A DNA stretch of 64,000 nt from DASQFI01 sp963780895 (GTDB lineage: Bacteria; Acidobacteriota; Vicinamibacteria; Vicinamibacterales; SCN-69-37). Shown here piece by piece: positions 33,992 through 41,065 of the stretch (positions are counted from its first letter, which is position 1; every line of letters starts with the position of its first letter). The stretch lies in contig CAWAEG010000005.1 of NCBI GenBank assembly GCA_963780895.1, positions 186,001 to 250,000 of the forward strand, read 5' to 3'. Below the pieces are notes generated by a model that had not been told where the DNA came from, did no database searches, and saw only the letters and a list, made by a program, of their open reading frames with translations. The translations under genes and the position numbers were made by a program.

Positions 33992-34708
33992 CTAAGATCC
34001 GCCCTTCTTGAACGCCTCCTGAACCTGCTTGCGGATGTCCTTCCAGTTCTTCGAGAGGATCTCTTCCTCTTCCTTCGTCACGATGCGAAACGGCACGCGT
34101 ACGAGGCTCTCCTGGAACTGGACGTTCAGGAAGTGCTGGCCGTACTTGAGCCCGCCGGGAATCTTGAAATAGAGCCGGCCGAGGCAGCCGCGCGTCGAGC
34201 TGAGCTCGACCTCGTCGTAGGCCAGCGTGCGGCTCGACATCTCCGAGAAGAAGCCGAGGCGGCACGCGTCGCGCACGCTCGGCGGAAAGTAGTTGATCGA
34301 GTCGCGGATGACCGTCGACTGGCGCTCGATCCCGCGCAGGTCGACTTGCTTGTACTCGCCGTCGGTCGGCAACGGCACGCGGCTCTCGTCAGGCAGCGAG
34401 AGGGAAATCGCTGACCGCTTCAGCGTGTAGTTCCGTTTCCCTTCGCGCATCGTCGCCCCAACCTCGATGAACATCCACTCCTGGCCGACCAGGGTGTTCG
34501 CGAGACGGTATCCGAGCGAGACGTAGCCTTCGTTGTTGTACGCCACACGGACAAAGGCGTCTTCGAGCGTCATGATCTCGGCGACGCCCGGATTGGGAAT
34601 CTGGACCTTGGGCGCCTGGGTGCTCTGGGGAGTCTCTGAACTCGCACCGACCAGCGTAGACAGCGCCAGACCGATCACGAGTGGGGACAGCAAATGCCGG
34701 CGTGCCAT
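33992..34708 (-). CDS. Exported protein of unknown function
   Basis: 238 residues from ATG 34708, chosen because CAGGAGGTT lies just upstream. A Sec signal peptide (L-V-I-G-L-A-L-S-T-L-V-G-A-S-S) precedes a beta-rich domain with E-A-M-T-L-E-D-A-F-V-R-V-like motifs. There is a C-terminal charged helix (K-E-E-E-E-I-L-S-K-N-W-K-D-I-R). No enzyme motif is visible; similar secreted proteins are common next to Acidobacteria transporters and regulators. The 140 bases on the 3' side before the ADOP gene hold no clear gene. Confidence 0.65.
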   Translation of the reverse strand: MARRHLLSPLVIGLALSTLVGASSETPQSTQAPKVQIPNPGVAEIMTLEDAFVRVAYNNEGYVSLGYRLANTLVGQEWMFIEVGATMREGKRNYTLKRSAISLSLPDESRVPLPTDGEYKQVDLRGIERQSTVIRDSINYFPPSVRDACRLGFFSEMSSRTLAYDEVELSSTRGCLGRLYFKIPGGLKYGQHFLNVQFQESLVRVPFRIVTKEEEEILSKNWKDIRKQVQEAFKKGGS

Positions 34709-34900
34709 GTGAACCTCCTGGGCGTGAGCGTTCGGATCCTGCCACGAGATATCAAAGACTGTACCCAGCGCGTAGAGGCGACGATATGCGGTTTGTGAGC
34801 GCGCGGCCCACGCCGGGACGCGGATGGCGGGTCGTCCGCGGATCGCCACCTGCCCCAGCCGGCTTCCGGGCTTTTCACCGCCGCGCTAAGATCGCGCGGC

Positions 34901-35992
34901 GTGTCCGATCCCATCACCGTCGCCGACTTCGAAAAGCTCGCCCGCGAGCGCATGGAACCGTCCGCGTACGACTACTACGCGGGCGGCGCCAACGATGAGC
35001 GCACCGTCGCCGACAACCTCCGCGCCTTCGGACGCTGGGTGATCCGTCCTCGGATGCTCGCGGGCGTGCGCGAAGTGGACACCAGGACGACGCTGCTCGG
35101 GTTGCCGCTGGCGTTGCCTGTCGCCCTCGCGCCGACCGCCTTCAACCGGCTCGGTCATCCCGACGGCGAGGTCGCGGCCGCGCGCGCCGCCGGCGCCGCC
35201 GGGACGCTGATGTGCTGCAGCACGATCGCCTCGAGCTCGCTCGAGGAGATCGCCACGGCGGCGACCGGGCCGCTCTGGTTTCAGCTGTACGTGTATCGCG
35301 ACCGCGAGGTCACGCGCGATCTCGTCCGGCGCGCGGAGGCGGCCGGGTATCGGGCACTCGTGTTGACGGTCGATACACCCCGGCTCGGCCGGCGTGAACG
35401 GGACGTGCGCAACCGGTTCGCCCTGCCGTCGAATGTCAGCATCCGGAATCTGGAGCGCTACGGCACACCGGATGCGTTGCGCTGGGCGGCCTCGTCGAGC
35501 TTCACCGAATACGTGCACCACCTGCTCGACGACTCGCTCACGTGGGAATCGGTCGCCTGGCTCAGGACCCTTACCAGCCTGCCGATCCTGATCAAAGGCG
35601 TGCTCACGGCCGAGGACGCCGAGCTCTGCGTCCAGCACGGCAGTTCCGGGATCGTCGTCTCGAACCACGGCGGCCGGCAGCTCGACGGCGCGATCGCGAC
35701 CATGGACGCGCTGCCGGAGGTCGTCCGTCAGGTGGACAAGCGGGTACCGGTGCTGCTCGACGGCGGCGTGCGTCGCGGCACGGACGTGTTCAAGGCGCTG
35801 GCCGTTGGCGCTTCGGCCGTGCTGATCGGACGCGCGTACTTGTGGGGACTCTCGGACGGCGAGGCCGGCGTGCGAAAGGTGCTCGAGATCTTCCGGACCG
35901 AGCTCGAGCTGGCAATGGCGCTGGCCGGGTGCGCGTCGATCGACACGATCACGCGGTCGCACGTGGCGATGAAGGCCCGGGATTCAGAATGA
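34901..35992 (+). CDS. FMN-dependent alpha-hydroxy-acid oxidase (lactate/glycolate oxidase family)
   Basis: 363 residues from GTG 34901. The family signature S-N-H-G-G-R-Q-L-D-G holds the catalytic His that abstracts the alpha proton; FMN-phosphate binding is in D-G-G-V-R-R-G-T-D-V and G-R-A-Y-L-W-G. N-terminal Y-Y-A-G-G-A-N-D-E and A-P-T-A-F-N-R match the conserved first TIM-barrel strands. It oxidises 2-hydroxy acids such as lactate or glycolate with oxygen or a quinone. No membrane segment is seen. It is followed closely by the DinB gene. Confidence 0.92.
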   Translation: MSDPITVADFEKLARERMEPSAYDYYAGGANDERTVADNLRAFGRWVIRPRMLAGVREVDTRTTLLGLPLALPVALAPTAFNRLGHPDGEVAAARAAGAAGTLMCCSTIASSSLEEIATAATGPLWFQLYVYRDREVTRDLVRRAEAAGYRALVLTVDTPRLGRRERDVRNRFALPSNVSIRNLERYGTPDALRWAASSSFTEYVHHLLDDSLTWESVAWLRTLTSLPILIKGVLTAEDAELCVQHGSSGIVVSNHGGRQLDGAIATMDALPEVVRQVDKRVPVLLDGGVRRGTDVFKALAVGASAVLIGRAYLWGLSDGEAGVRKVLEIFRTELELAMALAGCASIDTITRSHVAMKARDSE

Positions 35993-36007
35993 CGTCGAGG
36001 AGGCCGC

Positions 36008-36469
36008 ATGGACGAAAAATCGCTCTTCATGGACTTTTGGACGAACGAGTCGAAGACCACCCTCAAGGTATTGGGGAGAATCCCTGAGGGCTCAACCTAT
36101 CGTCCGGACCCCAAGTCGCGCACCGCGCACGAGATCGCGTGGCAGATCGTCTGCGAGGAAAAGATGATCATCGAGGCGCTCGAAACGGGCAAGGCCGCAT
36201 GGGAGCCGCCGCCGATGCCGGCGACGATGAAAGAGGTCGTCGACGCGTATGAGAAGCAGAGCGCCGGGATCACCCAGCGCTGGAAGGCGCTGCCGGCCGC
36301 GCGCTGGGACGGCACCCTCGACTTCTTCGGCACCCAGCGCCCGGCGTCGCCGATGGCCTGGAGTTTCCTGTTCGACGTCGTGCACCACCGCGGTCAGATC
36401 ACGACGTACCTGCGCCCGATGGGATCGACGGTGCCGCAGATCTACGGACCGAGCGGCGACGAGCCGTAG
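36008..36469 (+). CDS. DinB-family metal-binding protein
   Basis: 153 residues from ATG 36008 with GAGGAGG upstream. A four-helix bundle with the DinB/YfiT metal ligands: H-E-I-A-W-Q-I in helix 2 and V-V-H-H-R-G-Q in helix 4 (His triad). Members of this superfamily include thiol-dependent S-transferases (bacillithiol, mycothiol) and uncharacterised stress proteins. The substrate is unknown. The start and stop are well bounded by neighbours. Confidence 0.85.
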   Translation: MDEKSLFMDFWTNESKTTLKVLGRIPEGSTYRPDPKSRTAHEIAWQIVCEEKMIIEALETGKAAWEPPPMPATMKEVVDAYEKQSAGITQRWKALPAARWDGTLDFFGTQRPASPMAWSFLFDVVHHRGQITTYLRPMGSTVPQIYGPSGDEP

Positions 36470-36518
36470 ACTCGATCTGCCGGCACCTGTCGCGTCGCGA
36501 ATCAAGGGCAGCGCACGG

Positions 36519-36826
36519 TCAGATCCCGTCCGCCAGCGCGCGGAAGGCTTCGATGATCTTCGGAATGCGGTCGAGGTTCAGCAGGATGATCGTCACGACC
36601 AGCGCGATCTGCGCCGCGCCGATGACATGCCGGCCTTCGCCCAGGATCTTCGGGCGGTGAGCGTCGGCGCGGGCTCCCGGCCCAATGCCTTGAGCCCGAG
36701 GATCATCGCGAGGATCGATTTCTCGAAGCCGAGGAAGTTGACGAAGCTCAAGAGTCCCACGACGAGCGCCACCGTAGCGTAGGCGTAGCGTTGCGCGAGC
36801 ACGACGTCCGGATCAGTCTTGTTCAT
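36519..36826 (-). pseudogene. Small membrane protein downstream of an anti-sigma gene, frameshifted
   Basis: ATG 36826 overlaps the anti-sigma stop (ATGA). The N-terminal frame has M-N-K-T-D-P-D-V-V-L-A-Q-R-Y-A-Y and a hydrophobic segment A-T-V-A-L-V-V-G-L-L-S-F-V-N-F-L-G-F. Near 36655 the frame is lost. The next frame restores H-V-I-G-A-A-Q-I-A-L-V-V-T-I-I-L-L-N, a second membrane helix, ending at TGA 36519. With the shift corrected the protein would be about 100 residues with two membrane segments. Likely co-transcribed with the sigma/anti-sigma pair. Confidence 0.7.
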
Positions 36827-37277
36827 GACGCACCCTTCTCTAGCAGTTGATGGGAAGACACGCGAATCGCAAACGGATCGCCGGTGAGCCGCCACAGCAC
36901 CACGACGACGAGCGCGAGCGGCACAATCGAGTTGACGACCGGCGCGGGCCAGTCGAGCAGCAGCTGCGCGAGACGCCAGGCGGCGAGCGCCCCCGTGAGC
37001 GCAACGATCGCCCGGACATCGCGGGCCGGCAGGGCGGCGCGGATGCGGCGAGCCGGGGGCGGAGCCCGCGCCAGAGATCGACGTCGAGCTGTTCGTAGTC
37101 CACCCGCCCCAGGTCGCGATGAAGATCCGCGAGCCTGACGAGCTCGGCCCGGCACGGCTCGCAACCCATCGCATGCGCCTCGATCTCGCTGGGCGCGAGG
37201 TCGGCTGCCTCGCCGTCGAGCTGCGCCAGCGCGGCCATCCGGATTTCGTCGCAGGACCGTCGTGAACTCGTGGTCAT
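36823..37277 (-). pseudogene. Zinc-finger anti-sigma factor, frameshifted
   Basis: ATG 37277 overlaps the sigma-gene stop. The N-terminal domain has H-A-M-G-C-E-P-C-R-A-E-L, the H-x3-C-x2-C zinc motif of ZAS-type anti-sigma factors that bind and inactivate ECF sigma factors. After D-V-D-L-W-R-G-L-R-P-R-L the frame changes, near 37053-37070 beside a G5 run. The other frame gives R-I-R-A-A-L-P-A-R-D-V-R and a hydrophobic segment (N-S-I-V-P-L-A-L-V-V-V-V-L-W-R), the expected membrane anchor, ending at 36823. Confidence 0.8.
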
Positions 37278-37802
37278 CCTCCCCCTCCTGCCCCGCCCGA
37301 CATCAACGACTGGAGCCGCTGCCGGGCGTAATAGAGCCGGCTCATCACCGTGCCGCGCGGAATGCCGATGCGCGCGGCCAGCTCGTCGTACGTCCAGCCG
37401 TCCAGATGCTTCAGCACGATGAGCTCGCGGTCGCCGGCGTCCAGCCGGTCGAGCGCCCGGCGCAGGTCCTGGAGCGCCTCGCGCGATCCGCCCGGCTCCG
37501 GGGCGGCGGCGTCGATCAAAGCGACGGCGACGCTGCCTCTCCGGAGCGCGCGCACGGTGCTTGAAGCACCGATTGCGCAGCAGGACGTAAAACCACGGGT
37601 AGAACTCGCGCGTGACGTCGAAGCGGTCGAGGTGGCGGAACGCGTCGAGAAAGGCGTCCTGCGCCGCGTCCGCGGCATCGGCATCGTTGCCGGTCAGGAC
37701 CCGGGCATGCGCCAGCGCGCGTCGCTGATACCGCTGCACGACGTGGTGGAAGGCGTCGGTATCGCCCTCCCGGCAGCGTCGGATCGCGTTGGCATCGTCC
37801 AT
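37274..37802 (-). pseudogene. ECF sigma factor, frameshifted
   Basis: From ATG 37802 (SD-like GGGAAAGG upstream) the sigma-2 region is clear: D-A-D-A-A-D-A-A-Q-D-A-F-L-D-A-F and F-Y-P-W-F-Y-V-L-L-R-N-R-C-F. The frame is lost near 37530-37565. The other frame gives the sigma-4 helix-turn-helix: L-D-G-W-T-Y-D-E-L-A-A-R-I-G-I-P-R-G-T-V and S-R-L-Y-Y-A-R. The stop at 37274 overlaps the anti-sigma start (ATGA). Two domains in two frames implies one indel between them. Regulation of the downstream membrane protein would be the natural role. Confidence 0.85.
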
Positions 37803-37967
37803 GGCCTTTCCCCTACTATCCGGCGGCGGGCCAAAGTCTTCACCGAGGGTCAACAATTGCGAGCCGGGCTCCACGGAAGGATCGGCGCTTTGCTGTTATT
37901 CTCCCCATCCGCGTGCGGGACATGGCGGGCGCTTGCCCTCTTGACTCGTCTGGAAAGGAGCCACGCA

Positions 37968-38091
37968 TGGATCTCGGCACGTTCTCGATCAGCCTCACGG
38001 TCAAGGACCTGGCGGCTTCAAAGGCCTTCTACGAGAAGTCCGGCTTCATTGTCAGTCGCCGGACGGAGTCCTCTTCGATCAGCACGTGTGA
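37968..38091 (+). pseudogene. VOC/glyoxalase family gene with an internal deletion
   Basis: From ATG 37968 the first 27 residues (M-D-L-G-T-F-S-I-S-L-T-V-K-D-L, A-A-S-K-A-F-Y-E-K) match the N-terminus of VOC-superfamily proteins. Only 10 residues of a typical C-terminus follow in another frame (P-D-G-V-L-F-D-Q-H-V then TGA at 38089). The middle of about 90-100 residues is missing, so it cannot form a VOC fold. This is a remnant made by an internal deletion. Confidence 0.75.
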
Positions 38092-38103
38092 GCGGGAGCG
38101 AGC

Positions 38104-38193
38104 ATGCCGATAACGCGTGTGATCCTGATCCTCGTGGCCGTGTTCCTGATCCTCACCGTCATCCGGATGGTGTTGAGTTCCCGCCGGCGCTGA
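38104..38193 (+). CDS. Very small single-span membrane protein
   Basis: 29 residues from ATG 38104 (M-P-I-T-R-V-I-L-I-L-V-A-V-F-L-I-L-T-V-I then R-M-V-L-S-S-R-R-R). One hydrophobic helix with a basic C-terminus; a purine-rich GGGAGCGAG lies upstream. It starts 12 bases after the VOC remnant's stop. It may be a real microprotein or chance; there is no family assignment. Confidence 0.4.
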   Translation: MPITRVILILVAVFLILTVIRMVLSSRRR

Positions 38194-38230
38194 CGATGTG
38201 ACTCGCCCGCACGCGATCCGGTGGTCATGA

Positions 38231-38608
38231 ATGGTTGCCCTTGTCTTACTTCTCCTGGTCGTGGCGCTGGCGTTCGGGCTCTATCGCCACCTGCGGACCA
38301 CGCGCGATTCACGGACCCTCTGGCTCTCGAGCATCGCAATCGGATCATCGCTCGGCATCACGCGCGCGGTGCTCGGGTGCGTCGGCTGGTACATCGTGGA
38401 ACACACGGGGAGTGCGATTCAGGTTCCCGCGTTCGCATTGGCCATGCTGACGTGGCCCGAGGCGATGGTATTCGGCCAGCATCGCGGGCGGGCCCCGTTG
38501 CAGTTCTATGTTCAGCTGGGTTCTTTACTCGTCATGACGTCGCTGATGATGGTGTGCGGCGTGGCCCTGCTGGTCCACGTCTCTCGTCGCCAGCCGGGCG
38601 AACGCTAA
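38231..38608 (+). CDS. Membrane protein of unknown function
   Basis: 125 residues with three to four hydrophobic segments (V-A-L-V-L-L-L-L-V-V-A-L-A-F-G-L; S-I-A-I-G-S-S-L-G-I; L-G-S-L-L-V-M-T-S-L-M-M-V). A conserved family is not recognised. It lies 13 bases upstream of the metallo-beta-lactamase, so co-transcription is plausible. Confidence 0.6.
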   Translation: MVALVLLLLVVALAFGLYRHLRTTRDSRTLWLSSIAIGSSLGITRAVLGCVGWYIVEHTGSAIQVPAFALAMLTWPEAMVFGQHRGRAPLQFYVQLGSLLVMTSLMMVCGVALLVHVSRRQPGER

Positions 38609-38621
38609 ACTCTGGAGGCCT

Positions 38622-39531
38622 ATGAAGCGGTCGACGCGCCGGAACTGGCGCCATCTGAGAATCCTGACGGGTGTTCTTGCCGCGGCCGTCACGTTGGGGG
38701 GCCGGGTGGACGCGCAGCATTCTCCCGATTGGACGGAACCTTTTCCGCCGTTCCGCATCGCGGGCAATCTCTATTACGTCGGCAGCAAAGGCCTCGCAAG
38801 CTACCTGATCACCACATCGCAAGGACACATTCTCATCAACAGCGCGCTCGAGGCGAACGTTCCGCTCATCCGGTCCAGCGTCGAGCAGCTCGGCTTCAAC
38901 TTCGCGGACATCAGGATCCTCCTGATCAGTCACGCCCACTGGGACCACAACGCCGGCAGCGCGGCCATCAAGGCCCTGACGGGCGCGACGTACATGGTCA
39001 TGGACGGGGACGTCCCGGTCGTCGAATCGGGCGGCACGACCGATTTTCATTATGGCAACGTGCCCTCGTCGCACTTTCCGCAGACGAAGGTCGAACGCGT
39101 ACTTACGCGATGGCGATGAGGTGAAGTTGGGCGGCGCGGTGCTGGTCGCGCGGCTCACACCCGGTCACACGAAGGGCTGCACCACGTGGACCATGAAGGT
39201 CGAACAAGCTGGCAGGACCTACGACGTCGTGATCGTCGGCAGCCCCAACGTGAACCCTGGCTATCGGCTCGTGGCCAACGCGGCGTATCCGCAGATTGCC
39301 GACGACTACGATCGGACGTTCCGCGTCCTGAAAGGGCTCCCCTGCGACATTTTCCTCGGCGCGCACGGCAGCTACTTCGATTTGGAAACGAAGTTCGGCC
39401 GGTCGAAGGGTCAGGGGCCAGGGCCGTTCGTCGATCCAGGCGGCTACCGGAAATATGTTGCCGACCGGGAACGCGCCTTCAGAACCGAGCTTGCGAAACA
39501 GAAAAAGGGCTCCGCCGCACCCATCAATTGA
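38622..39531 (+). pseudogene. Subclass B3 metallo-beta-lactamase-fold protein, frameshifted
   Basis: ATG 38622 with GGAGG upstream, Sec signal peptide ending G-R-V-D-A-Q. The zinc ligands are visible in both frames: H-A-H-W-D-H (H-x-H-x-D-H) in the first and T-P-G-H-T-K-G plus L-G-A-H-G-S-Y in the second. Near 39100-39112 the first frame ends early after K-V-E-R-V-L-T-R-W-R; the next frame continues D-G-D-E-V-K-L-G-G to the stop at 39531. One base difference restores a complete B3-type protein. Whether it hydrolyses beta-lactams is inference. Confidence 0.8.
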
Positions 39532-40900
39532 TCTTTCTCCACGAGCGCCCGCCGCTGTGCAGGAACGTGATGGCGCCGGACGCGTCGGCGACGAACACAT
39601 ACCGCGTACCGGCGGCGAACTCGAGATCGCCGAGCTTCACCATCGGCACCTCGCGCTCACCCTGCTGGAGGAGGAGCTTGCCGTCCTTCGACACGACCGT
39701 GATTTGCCGTGATCCCTGGGAGTAGGTTCCGGCGAATCGCGTGAGATCGGCAGCGGTCATCGGGACCCCCGTGGGGCCGGGCGTGGCCGGCGCTGGTGGA
39801 AGCTTCAACGCCGCCTCGATCGCCGCGTCGGCCGTCCTGGTCAGGGACACACCGGTCCGGTTCGCGAGCACGACTACCCCGCAGCGGCGCGACGGCACCA
39901 TGCGGATGAACGACCCGTAGCCGCTTCGCGATCCGCCGTGGCTGACCGACTGCAGACCGCGCCACTCGCCCACGTTCACGCCGTAGCCATACCGACTACT
40001 GGAGCCGGGAATGGCGGCGTGCGGCGTGGCGAGCGTCGAGAAGACCCCCGCCGGCAGCACCTGCTCCCCGTCCACCAATCCGCCCGAGACGAAGGCCGTG
40101 ATCCAACGCGACACGTCGAGCACGTTCGTGAAGATTGAGCCCGCCGGCCACGACGCCGCGTTGTTCGCGCTCGGCCGGATGACGGCCGGCTTCCCGTTCA
40201 CGACGTCATGGCCCTGCGCGAGCGGATAGGTCATCGCTATCGTGGGCCGGAACGTCGAGCGCGTCATGCCCAGCGGCGCGAAGATCGTCGTCGCGACCTG
40301 ATCGGCAAACGGCTTGCCGCCAACCTGCTCGGCGACGAGACCCGCCAGCCAGTATCCCGGGTTCGAGTACCAGTAGATCTGTCCGGGCTCAGCGAAGAAG
40401 CGCGCATCGGTCCACGACGTCGCCTCCCGCTTGAGCGCGTCGTCGTCCTGGCTGCCGAACATGGGGGCCTCATCCAGCATGCCCGACTGATGCGACAACA
40501 GCTGATGCGCGGTGAGCGCGGCAAGCTTCGGCGAGAGACCCTGGACGTGTTTGCCGATCGGCGCGTTCAGATCCAGCTTGCCCTGCTCCGCCAACAGGAC
40601 GACCGCCGCCGCCGTGAACATCTTCGTGGTGGAACCCAGCCGGAAGAGCATCTCCGGCCGGGTCGCCTCTCCCGTCTCGACATTGGCGACGCCGAACGCG
40701 CGCGTATACACCACGCGGCCGTCCAGGACGATCGCGAGCGCGGCACCTGGCGCCTGGGCCTGTGCCATCTCCTTTTGCGCGATGCCGTCAATGGCCGCGA
40801 ACTCGGCCTGCGCGTCGAGCCCGGAGGGGAACGATGACAGCGCGACGACCGCAGCCAGCGCCGCAATCAGGAGATGTCTCTTGGAGGGCATGCGCGGCAT
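39524..40900 (-). CDS. Serine beta-lactamase/penicillin-binding-protein-like hydrolase (class C fold)
   Basis: 458 residues from ATG 40900, fixed by GGAGG seven bases upstream. A Sec signal peptide precedes the beta-lactamase domain: S-T-T-K (S-x-x-K) with the active Ser at about residue 95, Y-S-N-P-G-Y-W (Y-x-N) and S-H-G-G-S-R (H-x-G), in order and spacing for class C/AmpH-type enzymes. An additional C-terminal domain (F-A-G-T-Y-S-Q-G, Q-Q-G-E-R-E-V-P-M) resembles the DUF3471-like lipocalin tail of many esterase-type members. It may act on beta-lactams, peptidoglycan or esters. Its 3' end overlaps the metallo-beta-lactamase by eight bases, convergently. Confidence 0.85.
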   Translation of the reverse strand: MPRMPSKRHLLIAALAAVVALSSFPSGLDAQAEFAAIDGIAQKEMAQAQAPGAALAIVLDGRVVYTRAFGVANVETGEATRPEMLFRLGSTTKMFTAAAVVLLAEQGKLDLNAPIGKHVQGLSPKLAALTAHQLLSHQSGMLDEAPMFGSQDDDALKREATSWTDARFFAEPGQIYWYSNPGYWLAGLVAEQVGGKPFADQVATTIFAPLGMTRSTFRPTIAMTYPLAQGHDVVNGKPAVIRPSANNAASWPAGSIFTNVLDVSRWITAFVSGGLVDGEQVLPAGVFSTLATPHAAIPGSSSRYGYGVNVGEWRGLQSVSHGGSRSGYGSFIRMVPSRRCGVVVLANRTGVSLTRTADAAIEAALKLPPAPATPGPTGVPMTAADLTRFAGTYSQGSRQITVVSKDGKLLLQQGEREVPMVKLGDLEFAAGTRYVFVADASGAITFLHSGGRSWRKIN

Positions 40901-41065
40901 TCTGCACCTCCGCCGACCGGTGCGCAAGGAGACCGGCAGGCTGCCGCGATTGCAGCCGTCAGTGGCCGGTGCCATGATCACAGCGCGCGCGCACAGGATC
41001 TTCACGCACCGGAACGCCATGTCGTTTGCGGCATTTCGATCTGAGGCCAGGGTGCGTCAGCCGCG

